In this document: piece by piece, positions 1 to 10,300 of the stretch
How positions within the stretch are numbered: the first letter of the stretch is position 1
Layout: every line of letters begins with the position of its first letter
Assembly (NCBI GenBank): GCA_016707115.1
Contig: JADJIH010000018.1
Span: forward strand, 62,001-126,000
Length of the DNA stretch: 64,000 nt
Direction of reading: 5' to 3'
Source of the DNA: Ignavibacteriales bacterium
Lineage (GTDB): Bacteria; Bacteroidota; Ignavibacteria; Ignavibacteriales; Ignavibacteriaceae
Program-made: the position numbers and the translations under genes
The notes under the pieces: model-generated
Databases searched by the model: none
What the model saw: only the letters and a program-made list of their open reading frames with translations
What the model was told of the DNA's origin: nothing

Positions 1-3000
1 ACACTTATCGTCAAAAGCTATTACACTTTTGATGTTTTATTTAATCAGCGAGTTAATCAGTACAAAAAGAAAAGTCTTTTCAGGATTATTAAAGATAGTA
101 ACACGATTGATTACAGCTGGCAGAAAACCTCTGATATAGTTTCATTGTACCGTTCTTCTATAAGCCATATACTCTTTGAGATTGAAAGCCAAAATAAAAT
201 TGTTGCATTCCTTCTGGAGAACAGTTTAGAAATGGTTATGCTGGATCTTGCATGTTTAACATCAGGAATTGTTAATGCGATGATTCCGGCAAACTCCGTA
301 TCAGAACATATTTCTTATATACTTAATCAAACCAAAGCGCCAATACTTTTTGCCGATGATGAAAAACAACTTGCAAAAATCAGATCGATAAAAAAAGAAA
401 CTCCATTTCTTAAAACTGTCGTAATGTTAAAGGGTAATGCCGCTGAGGATTGGGTAATAAGCTTTGAAGAATTTAAAGCAATGGCATCTGATCATAGCAT
501 AAAAACTGATGTGCTGATAAAACCTGATTCGCTGGCAACACTTATGTACACATCGGGCACAACGGGTGAGCCAAAAGGAATAATGTTCTCTCATACAAAC
601 ATTGTTTATAAAAGATTTTGCCGCGCAATGGCAATACCGGGCATAAGCGATGCTGATCGTTATCTTGCTTTCCTTCCATTGTATCACACTTTTGGCAGAT
701 GGCTGGAGATGACGGGTGCAATTTTCTGGGGAGCGGAATATTGCTTTATGGAAAATCCTTCTGTTGAAACGATGATTGATAATATGCGTCTGGTTAAACC
801 AAGTATTTTTATTTCAATTCCTAAAAAATGGATACAGCTTTATGAATATATAACAACACGTATTGATGTTGAAGTTGATGATGATGAAAAAATAAAAGAA
901 GCTGTTGTTAACGCAACTGGCGGTAATCTTAAATGGGGACTTTCAGCCGCAGGTTTTCTTCCGCCGGATATTTTTAGATTTCTGCAGAGATACGGTGTTG
1001 AGTTAATGAGCGGTTTTGGTATGACTGAAGCAACAGGCGGAATTACAATGACACCGCCGTTTCAATATCGTGAAAACTCACTTGGCAAAGCATTACCGGG
1101 AATTGAAATTAGACTTGGTGATGATGGCGAAATACTAATTCGTGGTCCTTATGTAATGCAAAATTATTACGATCAGAAGTTTGAAGAAACATTTGATGCT
1201 GAAGGCTGGCTTGCAACCGGTGATGTAATGCGGATGGATAAAGATGGATTTATAGAAATAATAGATCGTAAAAAAGAGATTTATAAAAATGTAAAAGGCG
1301 AAACGATTGCGCCGCAAAAAATTGAAAATCTGTTTCGTGATTTTGAATTTGTAAAACAGGTTTTTCTTGCTGGTGATCATCGTCCTTTTAACACGGTTTT
1401 AATTTTTCCTGATCTTGAATCTGAACACTCTCCATTAAAAAATATGGATGAGCAGCAAAGGCAGGAATATTTTTCTACAGTAATTGTAAGCGTGAATAAT
1501 TTTCTTGCACCGTTTGAAAGAATACTGGATTTCAGAATTATCACCCGTGCTTTTGATGATGCTAATGGAGAGCTGACACCCAAGGGAACATACAAGAGAA
1601 GGGTTATCGAAAAGAATTTCGAAGAGATTATCCAATCAATGTATCAGAAGGATCATCTGTCACTTCCGCTTGGCAAATATGAAGTAAAAATCCCTAATTG
1701 GTTTTTACGTGAGAAAGGTGCTTTGAGTCGAGATGTTTTTTTAAGAGATAATGCCATTTTAATTCCAAAACTTAATTCAACACTATTAATTAAAAACATT
1801 AATGAAGCAGAGAATATTTTTCAGATCGGAAATTTTTCATACCGCATAAACACAAAACAGATTGATCTTCAGGATATACTAACAAATCCCTTTTATTGGC
1901 TTGGTAATGTTGAACTTGTTGAGTTTGCCGGGCAAGGTATATTCAGATGGTACAGAAAAACAGAGGCTGAGAGGGATATTGAATTTGTTGAACGAATAAT
2001 CCCGGTTAAGAATGATGAAGTAATAAGAAATAATTTTGCAGAAACATTATTTGCGAAAGAAATATCCATCTTAGGTTTACACTTTGGTATGGTTATGCTG
2101 CAATCTGATTTGATTGAAGATAATAATAAAGCAATCGAATACTTTTCGGAAATACTGAGAGATATAAAATCCACCCATTACAAACTAGCTGTTGAAATTG
2201 CCTTTAGACCAAAGCTGATAAATGAGTTATCAATTCAACGTAAAATGTTTTTGGCAGCGTTCCAGAGTTTACGCAAAGATAATTTCCGAAAGCTTTTAGA
2301 ATTGTACACTGGGATTGACCATAAATTTCTAAACAAGGAAATAATTCTTTCTATAGAAAACATTAGCCGCGGTGATGAAAACCTGAAAGAAATAGAAACG
2401 GTAATTGAAAATTTTGTAGTGTCTATAACATCCAAATCTCATTTAAGTAAAACATCAATACCAAATCTTTTTCAACTGCTTGTAAGTTATGGTGTTAATC
2501 ATCCATCAAGCTACGAGCGAATAAGGAGGTTCTTTTTACAATACGAACTTTACGGAAGTACAAAAGATCTGAGAGCTATTGCATTAAAATCCAGAATGGA
2601 GATTAGAAATCAGTTTACTGCCTGGCTTGGTCAAAACCAACGCGTGGCAATTGATCCTGAAACCGGAGAAGAATATCGCTGGGATGATGTTCTTATTTTT
2701 GATCAGGCTATTTCGGAAGATGATCAATCAATACTTAGAAGAGCGATAAGCGAGAGACAAATTATTCGTGAAGCAATATTTCTTTTTTCCGGACACGTTT
2801 TAATTTCGCTGAACAATATTCTTCCATCGGGAGTATGGATAAGTAAATATTCAGAAACAGAAAAAAGATCTGTTTTTCGTGTTACTGTTCAAACAAGATT
2901 TCAGGGCGGATTTGATCTTGCAATACATCTTAATCATAAAGAAGCATCTGAAATGATTGAAGAAGAAATTAAATGGAAAGTTATTGCAGGAACCGAGGTT

Positions 3001-4389
3001 AATGGAGAAAAGTTAGCAGCAAAACTGGGCGGATTGTGGGAGGATTATAATCTATGGACCGAAGAATTTGTAGGTGATGAATCAGTTGAAAGATTTATAA
3101 GACGGGAATACAAGCGTAATGATGAATTGACCTTGGAAAAGCTTAGAAACCTTTGGAAGTTCTTTGTATGGAGTGCTGCTGCGGCTTATGTAAAATTCTG
3201 GAAGTTATCTGATATGAAGATGGAGCTTACAGATACAACCCCGGATGGACTTATAGTTTCTCCCCATGATTATCAAACAGGATGTATAATCACTTCATTT
3301 TCAAAGAGAAGAAAAACGGAATCAACTCTTGCCTTTGTAATGAACTTCTATGAAAGTTTTGTAAAACAAACGGAAGAAAAATATCCTCAGATAAAAAAAG
3401 CATCTGTCTGGAATGCAATATTTTCGGGAATTATTGAGGCGGAGGGAATTGATAACGGAATAAGTTTGATCAACAAATTCAGAAGAGAACTTGGAATTTC
3501 TGATGTTGATAAAAAAGAAGATATAAGTACACGTATAGATTCTTTTATACGAAATGTTAAAAATCATGGTTACTTGCCCAAGCAGCTTTATTTTGCTGTA
3601 AAAAGATTTCATCGATGGTACAGCCTGAATAGAAGCGCATCACTTTCCGCGCAAGCAGAAATGATTTACGAGCTTTACGAAACATATCGATTGTTTGATC
3701 TTGAAGAACAATACCCGGCAGCAAGAACAAGATTTTTTCTTGAAACTGTGTTTTATAACTCGACCCAAAGATTTAAAGATGTTTTACGTGAACTTGTAAG
3801 AAAACAAAGACATCGTAAAATATCTAAAGATGAATCTCTAAAACTTATAAATGCTCTGCATTTTGAGTTTGAGCTTGATGAAAAGGAAACATACTTCATA
3901 ACCCGCTTGGGGTATCCTCACCTTAAGCCATCAGATACAGCGGCGTTGCTAAGTATAAAATCAGAGATTGCTGTACAGCCAAATCTTGTTGTTCAATTGC
4001 AGGATGATGATGGAAATATTTTTACGATTAGAAATCCAATTAATCCAAAAGAAATATCAAAACTGCATCAGCTTTATCTTGAAGCAAATCTTAATGTAAA
4101 CTTTAGACCGGAACATCATTTTCTTGTGGCGATATCTGATCGTGGATTTATTATTGGCGGGGCTTTTTATTACCGCAGTGATGAGGACACAGTTCATATG
4201 GAAAAAATAGTTGTATCAAACAGGTATCGTCGCAAAGGTATTAGCGAGGGGTTAATGAATGAATTGTTTAGCAGAATAAAATCTGAAAACATAAAATTTG
4301 TTACTACTGGTTTTTTCCGCCCCGAATATTTTTATCGTTTTGGGTTTAAGATTGAAAGAAAATATTCAGGCTTGGTTAAAGAACTTTGA
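1..4389 (+). CDS. Acyl-CoA ligase (ANL family) - unknown region - GNAT acetyltransferase fusion, 5' partial
   Basis: The reading frame is open from base 1, so the true start lies upstream; 1462 codons are visible. Roughly the first 560 residues are an AMP-forming acyl-CoA ligase: the phosphate-binding motif YTSGTTGEPKG is encoded near 547-580, and the hinge region has TGD followed by DRKKEIYKNVKGE near 1216-1305. This fits long-chain fatty-acid activation to acyl-CoA. About 720 further residues match no family I recognise. Part of that region (about 2870-3260) has a strand-rich start and a hinge-like stretch (TEEFVGDESVERFI), which faintly recalls a kinase-like fold; this is inference only. 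The last 120 residues carry a GNAT acetyl-CoA-binding signature, RYRRKGISEGL. No plus-strand terminator follows. The ligase call is secure, the GNAT call good, the substrate unknown. Confidence 0.85.
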   Translation, partial: TLIVKSYYTFDVLFNQRVNQYKKKSLFRIIKDSNTIDYSWQKTSDIVSLYRSSISHILFEIESQNKIVAFLLENSLEMVMLDLACLTSGIVNAMIPANSVSEHISYILNQTKAPILFADDEKQLAKIRSIKKETPFLKTVVMLKGNAAEDWVISFEEFKAMASDHSIKTDVLIKPDSLATLMYTSGTTGEPKGIMFSHTNIVYKRFCRAMAIPGISDADRYLAFLPLYHTFGRWLEMTGAIFWGAEYCFMENPSVETMIDNMRLVKPSIFISIPKKWIQLYEYITTRIDVEVDDDEKIKEAVVNATGGNLKWGLSAAGFLPPDIFRFLQRYGVELMSGFGMTEATGGITMTPPFQYRENSLGKALPGIEIRLGDDGEILIRGPYVMQNYYDQKFEETFDAEGWLATGDVMRMDKDGFIEIIDRKKEIYKNVKGETIAPQKIENLFRDFEFVKQVFLAGDHRPFNTVLIFPDLESEHSPLKNMDEQQRQEYFSTVIVSVNNFLAPFERILDFRIITRAFDDANGELTPKGTYKRRVIEKNFEEIIQSMYQKDHLSLPLGKYEVKIPNWFLREKGALSRDVFLRDNAILIPKLNSTLLIKNINEAENIFQIGNFSYRINTKQIDLQDILTNPFYWLGNVELVEFAGQGIFRWYRKTEAERDIEFVERIIPVKNDEVIRNNFAETLFAKEISILGLHFGMVMLQSDLIEDNNKAIEYFSEILRDIKSTHYKLAVEIAFRPKLINELSIQRKMFLAAFQSLRKDNFRKLLELYTGIDHKFLNKEIILSIENISRGDENLKEIETVIENFVVSITSKSHLSKTSIPNLFQLLVSYGVNHPSSYERIRRFFLQYELYGSTKDLRAIALKSRMEIRNQFTAWLGQNQRVAIDPETGEEYRWDDVLIFDQAISEDDQSILRRAISERQIIREAIFLFSGHVLISLNNILPSGVWISKYSETEKRSVFRVTVQTRFQGGFDLAIHLNHKEASEMIEEEIKWKVIAGTEVNGEKLAAKLGGLWEDYNLWTEEFVGDESVERFIRREYKRNDELTLEKLRNLWKFFVWSAAAAYVKFWKLSDMKMELTDTTPDGLIVSPHDYQTGCIITSFSKRRKTESTLAFVMNFYESFVKQTEEKYPQIKKASVWNAIFSGIIEAEGIDNGISLINKFRRELGISDVDKKEDISTRIDSFIRNVKNHGYLPKQLYFAVKRFHRWYSLNRSASLSAQAEMIYELYETYRLFDLEEQYPAARTRFFLETVFYNSTQRFKDVLRELVRKQRHRKISKDESLKLINALHFEFELDEKETYFITRLGYPHLKPSDTAALLSIKSEIAVQPNLVVQLQDDDGNIFTIRNPINPKEISKLHQLYLEANLNVNFRPEHHFLVAISDRGFIIGGAFYYRSDEDTVHMEKIVVSNRYRRKGISEGLMNELFSRIKSENIKFVTTGFFRPEYFYRFGFKIERKYSGLVKEL

Positions 4390-4426
4390 TTAGTAATTCT
4401 AAAATTCTACGGTTTATTTCAAATTG

Positions 4427-4541
4427 CCAAAAATAAAAAATGGAGGCCATCAATTAAGATGGCCTCCAAAAAAAAAGTCCCCGATGCTGGGGTAAAACAT
4501 CGGGGGAGTACTGATAATAAGCTTGGGGGAGGACTTATTAC
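4427..4541 (-). ncRNA. Candidate minus-strand small RNA or tandem terminators (three stacked hairpins)
   Basis: Three perfect hairpins follow each other: stems 4515-4521/4534-4540 (7 bp), 4479-4486/4498-4505 (8 bp) and 4441-4451/4458-4468 (11 bp). Read on the minus strand, the second is followed by nine T within a few bases and the third by an AT6AT5 tract, the form of intrinsic terminators. No minus-strand gene lies upstream that would need them. The minus-strand sequence also repeats AGTNCTCCCCC, once in a loop and once running into a stem, and CCTCC is complementary to a Shine-Dalgarno core. A short regulatory RNA ending at these terminators is one reading. I could not find a convincing promoter, and I do not recognise an RNA family. 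Confidence 0.35.
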
Positions 4542-4603
4542 CAAGTACATTTTAATTTCTGTTGTTAAAATAATAAGGTGTAAATTAAATCCAAATAGTT
4601 TTT

Positions 4604-4618
4604 TTGATTCTGAATCAA
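4604..4618. promoter_or_regulatory. 15-bp perfect palindrome upstream of the esterase gene
   Basis: TTGATTC-T-GAATCAA is a perfect inverted repeat about 150 bp before the esterase start, in the gap 4390-4769. Apart from this and the hairpin stack at 4427-4541, I see nothing in that gap. It could be an operator, but AT-rich DNA produces such palindromes by chance. Confidence 0.25.
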
Positions 4619-4769
4619 ATTATTTTTGTCTTTAACTAAATCGGCTAAATTTTAAGAAATTATGGCTGTTTTTTCGTGAGTTTCAAAAGATTGATTGCAA
4701 GCTTATTTTCAAATTTTCACTCAATTCCTTACTTTCACATTTAATATTTCAATCTACAAGGAGATTTTA

Positions 4770-5501
4770 ATGAGCAGAGAGATTCATCGTTGGTACAGCC
4801 CCAATTTAAATAAAGAAATGGAAATTGTTGTTTATGGACATTACGGTTATGCATTATTGATGTTTCCTACTGCCGGTGCAGATTATCTTGAGTATGAAAG
4901 ATTTAAACTAATCGATTCTATAGGCAGCTTTTTAGGTGATGGAAAACTTAAAGCTTTTTCGATTAATAGCATAAACAATGAAAGCTGGCTGAATAATCAT
5001 ATGCATCCAGCGCACAAAGCTGTCCGCCATCAACAGTATAACAAATATATTGTTGAGGAAGTTGTTCCGTTTGTCCATAATCATAGTAAAGGATTAGTTC
5101 CGATTATTACCACGGGTGCTTCTCTTGGTGCATTGCATGCCGCAAATAATTTTTTCAGGCGTCCGGATATTTTTTCGGGTACTATTGCGATGAGTGGAAG
5201 TTACGATTTGAAGAGTTACACAAAAGGATATTTTGATGATAACGTTTACTTTAATTCTCCTGTAGATTATTTGCCCCGATGGGAAGATAATTTTATGTTC
5301 GAACATATGAGGAAAGGAAGAATTGTCATTGCATCAGGTCAAGGAAATTTTGAAGATCCTGAGGCATCAAAGCAATTGTCTGGTATTCTAAATAATCGCG
5401 GAGTGAGACATTGGTTAGATTTATGGGGCCACGATCAGCCTCATGATTGGCCAACATGGAGGAGTATGCTTCCTTATTTCTTAGGGAATATTAAATTTTA
5501 G
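4770..5501 (+). CDS. Alpha/beta-hydrolase, esterase family
   Basis: This 243-residue protein has the nucleophile elbow GASLG at residues 116-120, making Ser118 the likely catalytic serine. A late WGHDQPHDW segment supplies the probable catalytic His (221 or 225). That arrangement fits cytosolic putative esterases related to the esterase D group. I chose the ATG at 4770 because it follows AAGGAG (4758-4763) at good spacing; an in-frame start 75 bases upstream has no ribosome site and would add an unlikely hydrophobic tail. It sits alone between the hairpin region and a PAP2 gene. The substrate cannot be told from sequence. Confidence 0.8.
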   Translation: MSREIHRWYSPNLNKEMEIVVYGHYGYALLMFPTAGADYLEYERFKLIDSIGSFLGDGKLKAFSINSINNESWLNNHMHPAHKAVRHQQYNKYIVEEVVPFVHNHSKGLVPIITTGASLGALHAANNFFRRPDIFSGTIAMSGSYDLKSYTKGYFDDNVYFNSPVDYLPRWEDNFMFEHMRKGRIVIASGQGNFEDPEASKQLSGILNNRGVRHWLDLWGHDQPHDWPTWRSMLPYFLGNIKF

Positions 5502-5513
5502 TATATGATTGTC

Positions 5514-5545
5514 ATTGCGATCCCAATTGTATTGGGATAAGCAAT
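5514..5545. repeat. Intergenic palindromic repeat, CATTGCGA...GCAATC type
   Basis: The arms ATTGCGATCCCAAT (5514-5527) and ATTGGGATAAGCAAT (5531-5545) form a near-perfect hairpin between the esterase and PAP2 genes. The outer GTCATTGCGA...AAGCAATCT frame resembles a dispersed element common in intergenic regions of environmental Bacteroidota and related genomes, usually with a variable centre. This is the only copy I noticed in the window. It may also act as a weak terminator for the esterase gene. Confidence 0.5.
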
Positions 5546-5590
5546 CTGTTTTGCAGTCTATTTAAATAATAATTATTCATTCAGGGGCGT

Positions 5591-6199
5591 ATGAACTGGA
5601 AAGAATTTTTAAAAGAAAAGAGAAACAGATTTGAACTTGTTATAACTCTGTTTCTGCTTGCAGTAGTATTAACATCATTAGCAAATTTCTTAAACTATGT
5701 AGAAGCACGTAAGGGAGTTTTACTGCCTGATCCGTTGTTAAATTTGTTTAACCCAATTGATTTAACATGGCTTACATTTGCTTTAATTTATGTTTCTCTT
5801 ATTGTTGCAATTGCAACACTTTCTAGAAATCCCAAACGTTTGTTGTTTGCGGTACAGCTTTACACTTTGATGGTTGCTGTTAGAATTTTAGCCATGTATT
5901 TGCTTCCTTTACAACCGCCCGAAAAAATGATTATTCTAAATGATCCATTAGTTGAATTTTTTGGAACGGGACAAACATTAACTAAAGATCTTTTCTTTTC
6001 CGGACATACTGCCACATTATTGATTTTATTTTTAGTATCCGAAAAGAAAATTATCAAGACAGTTTTTTTGATCAGCACAATTACAGTTGCAATTGCAGTT
6101 TTGCTTCAGCACGTTCATTATTCTATTGATGTTCTTGCTGCTGTGTTTTTTACTTATGCTTGTTACAGATTTTTACAAACGATTAAAAAAAACGAGTAA
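5591..6199 (+). CDS. PAP2-like membrane phosphatase (sphingomyelin-synthase-related type)
   Basis: This 202-residue protein has about five to six predicted membrane spans and the PAP2 C-terminal signatures: SGHT at 137-140 and HYSID at 176-180, placing catalytic His139, His176 and Asp180 at the membrane face. The family removes or transfers phosphate or phospho-head groups on lipids. The usual first PAP2 motif (KX6RP) is not evident, as in the shorter PAP2_C / sphingomyelin-synthase-like branch. The next gene begins five bases after its stop, so the two are probably co-transcribed. Lipid substrate unknown. Confidence 0.75.
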   Translation: MNWKEFLKEKRNRFELVITLFLLAVVLTSLANFLNYVEARKGVLLPDPLLNLFNPIDLTWLTFALIYVSLIVAIATLSRNPKRLLFAVQLYTLMVAVRILAMYLLPLQPPEKMIILNDPLVEFFGTGQTLTKDLFFSGHTATLLILFLVSEKKIIKTVFLISTITVAIAVLLQHVHYSIDVLAAVFFTYACYRFLQTIKKNE

Positions 6200-6204
6200 T
6201 ATAA

Positions 6205-6828
6205 ATGAAAAGTTCTTTCTGGATTCTGTTCTTATTTGTTTTTACAATTTCATCCTCAGCACAAAAATTTGGTGGAGTTGCAGGAGTAGAGTTTTCTAAG
6301 CCGCTTTTTTCCGGAAAAGAATATTCATACCCGGGATTTATTTTTGGACTAACTTATGAAGACCGTATAGATCACGAGATAAAAAATGTTATGTATCAGT
6401 TGGAATTATCTATTAATCACGTACTTACTATTGATACCAGGGAATATCGATATCCATTCTATTACGGAGATTTAATTGGTTATTCAAAAATTGATCATGA
6501 ATTTTCTTATACTTCATTTGAATTCTTAGCGCATATAAAAATTAAAAATATATTTGGTAATACATCACCACATTTCTATTGTGGTTCTGGAATTGGTGTT
6601 GGCTCAAGAGATGTTGAAAGCAGACTGGTAAATGAAGTTCCAACTGATTATATGTATTTACTTGATTACAAAGAACTGGATGTTACATTTCCATTGTCCT
6701 TTGATCTTGGATTTTCATATTCGTTAAATAAAAGCATGGATGTAGATTTAAGATATAAAATTATTAAACCGATATTAGATGACGAATACATCTCACAAAA
6801 TATTTACTTGATTTTTCACTTGCATTAA
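6205..6828 (+). CDS. Exported beta-rich protein, probably a small outer-membrane barrel
   Basis: The 207-residue product opens with a signal peptide (MKSSFWILFLFVFTISSSAQ) ending in the SSAQ cleavage context typical of this group. The rest alternates aromatic and polar residues in strand-sized pieces (LSFDLGFSYSLNKSMDVDLRY near the end) and finishes IYLIFHLH, close to the aromatic-terminal rule for outer-membrane barrels. No family is recognised. It follows the PAP2 gene by five bases and precedes a small unknown by eight, suggesting one transcript. Confidence 0.6.
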   Translation: MKSSFWILFLFVFTISSSAQKFGGVAGVEFSKPLFSGKEYSYPGFIFGLTYEDRIDHEIKNVMYQLELSINHVLTIDTREYRYPFYYGDLIGYSKIDHEFSYTSFEFLAHIKIKNIFGNTSPHFYCGSGIGVGSRDVESRLVNEVPTDYMYLLDYKELDVTFPLSFDLGFSYSLNKSMDVDLRYKIIKPILDDEYISQNIYLIFHLH

Positions 6829-6836
6829 TAATTATT

Positions 6837-7178
6837 ATGAACGAAGAGCTAAAAAAAGAAGAAGTTTTTTCAATACAAAAATTTGTTTCAAGGGATTTTG
6901 TTAATAACGATTATTCTTCATTGGTCCCTAATAATGATTTTGAAAGACTTGAGGAGTTTAGAAAGTATCTCACAGAAAAAATGAGGGATATGTTGGATAA
7001 GAATTACAATCTTTTAATCAACACACTTTACAGAATAGATATAAGTGAAAAAAAACTTGCTGGATTGTTCTCATCGAAGAATAAGGAATCAATCCCCGAA
7101 AAACTTGCCGACTTAATAATTGAAAGACAAATCGAAAAAATAAACTTTCGTAAGCGTTATCGTGAGGGGAATCTGTAG
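6837..7178 (+). CDS. Small hypothetical protein, charged and helical
   Basis: This 113-residue protein has no signal peptide or membrane span. It is rich in Lys, Glu and Arg and probably helical throughout (segments near LEEFRKYLTEKMRDMLDKN). I do not recognise it. Its tight spacing after the beta-barrel gene suggests co-transcription. There is no strong ribosome site. It is kept as real because its reading frame fills the gap with coding-like codon use and no overlap. Confidence 0.5.
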   Translation: MNEELKKEEVFSIQKFVSRDFVNNDYSSLVPNNDFERLEEFRKYLTEKMRDMLDKNYNLLINTLYRIDISEKKLAGLFSSKNKESIPEKLADLIIERQIEKINFRKRYREGNL

Positions 7179-7204
7179 CCGATTTAAGCGACCAAAACAG
7201 CACG

Positions 7205-7233
7205 TAAGATTTACATGGTGTAAAATTATCTTA
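7205..7233. promoter_or_regulatory. Interrupted palindrome upstream of the coiled-coil gene
   Basis: TAAGAT (7205-7210) and ATCTTA (7228-7233) enclose the perfect palindrome TTTACA-TGG-TGTAAA (7210-7224), about 100 bp before the next start codon. It could be an operator or the end of the preceding transcript, although no T run follows. Confidence 0.3.
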
Positions 7234-7330
7234 AATTGAAATTTACCCCGACAATACCTAATTTCATTCTGAATTATTATACAATTATCTAATATTTTCG
7301 ATAATATAGGCATACTTAATAGGAGCCATT

Positions 7331-10300
7331 ATGGGTTTGTTTGAGAATAAACGACTACGGGAATTAGAGAAAGAAAACGAAGAACTTCTCTTCAGAATTA
7401 ACAGCATTTCTGAAAAAGAAGATAATGTTCGCAATCTTAATGATGTCTTGAAAAAGATGCGAATGGAAGTTTCTGATCTGAATGAGCGCAAACTTTCTTT
7501 ATCCGGTGAAATTGAATCACTACGCGAACAAAAACGACAAACAAAAGCAGATATGGAAGGATTAAACAAAGAAATCCTTAACCTTCGTCATTTAAAGTTA
7601 GAAGAACAAAACACACTTCTTGATTACTCCTCACGAATAGACCAAATTAAAAACCAGATTAGTAATGATGAAAACCTAAAAGATTTTGATTTAGGATTTG
7701 ATGGTGAATTAATAAAAAATAAAAACGTAGAAATTGAGGCATTAAACAGAGAGTATGATGAACTGAATGATAAGGTATTTGCTGCTGAAGAAAAAATAGA
7801 TGAACTTAATTCTCTTGAAGATGAATTAAATGAGAGAATAAATGAAAAGAAAAAAGAACTTGAATCACTCAACAACGATAAACTTAATAGATCTTACAAA
7901 GAAGCCTACGATGTTGAAGATAAGATTAGCGAATTGACTGATGAACAACACAGAATTCTTAATGAAATCCACGAAAAAGAAATTGAAATTACAGAGTTAA
8001 ATAAAAAACTCTTTAGTCTTAAAGAAAAAGAAAATAATTCTGTTAGTTTAATTAAGGAGCTTGATGAAGAAGTAAAAGAAAAGAAAAAGCAAGCGGAATA
8101 TCTTGGATCAAAAATTTCTAATCTTTACGAAGAAGAGGAAACACGCAAAAAGCAAATTCGTGAATTAGTTAGACAGGCTGATGAGCAAAAACAAAAAGTT
8201 GAAGCATTACAATCAAGAATTAGTAATCTGGAAGAAGAAGAACATAAGAAGTCATCATTGATATCAAAAGTATTTGATCAGTTAAAGTTTAAGGAGAATA
8301 TCTCTGACGATAAGAAACAGAATCTTGAGGATCTTGATAAAATCGGCAAAGAAAGAATCCATTGGATTGAGGAAATATCCCGTGAAGCAAAAGAACAGGA
8401 ATTAAGATTAGATGTCATCAAAGAAGAAATAGCTAGATTATCTGAGGAAGAAGACGCAAGAACTAACAAGCTTAATGAAATTAATGAACGCATTCAGACT
8501 AATGAGACTCAGCTTGATCACAAACGATTGCGATTTAGAGAGCTTGAGTTAATGGAACAGGAGAAGATTGAAAAGATTGATATACTTTCCAATGATTTAA
8601 GTTTACAAGAAGCCAAATCAGATGAGTTGAGAAATGAGTTGGCCTTTTTAGTTGATGAAATTGAAAATAAAAAATCTGCGGTAATAGAATTATCTGATCA
8701 AATTAAAAGTGATGAAGCTTATCATCAGGAAAAATCTTTACAAAACAAAACCCTATCTGCTGATGAACATAATAAGCTTGCCAGAATAGAAGAGCTTAAT
8801 AACGAGATCGATGAAAAAGAACAGAAAGCGGAACATATTAGAATAAGCTTAGCTCGGCTTACCGAAGAAGAGGAACAGAAAAGAGAAACGTTAAGTAAAT
8901 TATCTGAACAACTGATTGCAAACGAGTTCTTGCTAAATCAACAGATTATTCCTGCAAAATCAGAATTAGAGAAAATTACAAATGAACTTAATTATAAGAG
9001 CGAAAGATTAACCGAACTTACAGCTCAATTACAGGATGAAGAATTACTTTTAGAAAAGAAAAGGAATCTAATAGACGAACTTGATTCTAAGGAAAAAGCC
9101 TATACTGAAAAATTGAGTAAGCTAAGTGAAGATATTCTTGCTCAGGAAGAGAAGTGTAAATCAATTAAGTCAGCCATTGTTGAACTGAGTGAAGAGGAAG
9201 ATCAAAAGCAATATAAAGTTAACGAATTATCATCAGCAGTAATAAAAAACCAGCAGTTACTTGATGAAAAGATCAGTAGAATTTTTGCACTGGAAAATGA
9301 TGAAGAGGAAGTTAAAGCTAGTATTGAAAATCTTTCAGTAAAACTTAAAGAAGAAGAAGCAAAATCTGAAATATTAAAAAACGAAGTTCAGAAACTTACA
9401 GAGGAGAACATTCAGAAAAAGATTAAACTGGAAGAAATTAGTGCCGAGATAGATGAAAAAACTGCTGGAGTTGCAAATAGAATTATAGAACTTGAGAACA
9501 AAGAGAATGAAAAAAGATTTGCTTTAGAAGAATTAACAAATCAAATAGAGCTTCAAAATACTGAAGCAGAAAAAATACGCATTATAATTTCAGAACTAAA
9601 TCAAGCTGAAAAAAGTACACGATTGAAGATTGATGAACTTGCAGAACAAATCAAGGAAAAAGTTGATCGTCTTAATCAGATAGAAAATAGTTTTACTGCT
9701 CGTGAAAACGAATCTCAGCTTTTAGAAACTCAAATGGCTGAAAAACTGATGGAAATGAATGAAACAAATGCCCGTCAGCAAAAAATATTTGAGACTATTG
9801 AAAACAAACAGAAAGAACTTTTTGCTACCGAAGAATCATTAAGCATAAAAACTAAAAGACTGGCAAAACTTAGTGTAGAAGTAACTGAAATAGAAAATAG
9901 GCATAAAGAACTATCTGATGAAACAAGGAGATTAGAAGATCTTAAAAATGAATTACACAAGCGTAATATACTTGAACAGGATTCTTTTGATAAACTGAAT
10001 AAAGACAAGGAGAAAATAAAAGAAATACTTCCATTGTTAGAACAGCGACGAGAAGAAATTGAAAAAGGCAATATTGATCTTGAAAATAGATTTACTAAGA
10101 TGTTTCAACGATTTAATTCTGAGATGAATGAGATAACTAAGAAGCGATCTGTTATCGATCAGATTGTTCAGAAAAAAGAAAAAGATCTTGAAGAAAAAGA
10201 TCATCTGTTGTTTGAAAAATTAAATGCAATTGAAGAAAGTGATCGTTTGTTAAGTATGCGACAGGCTGAGATTGATTCTTTCGAACAATTGTTAAATTCC

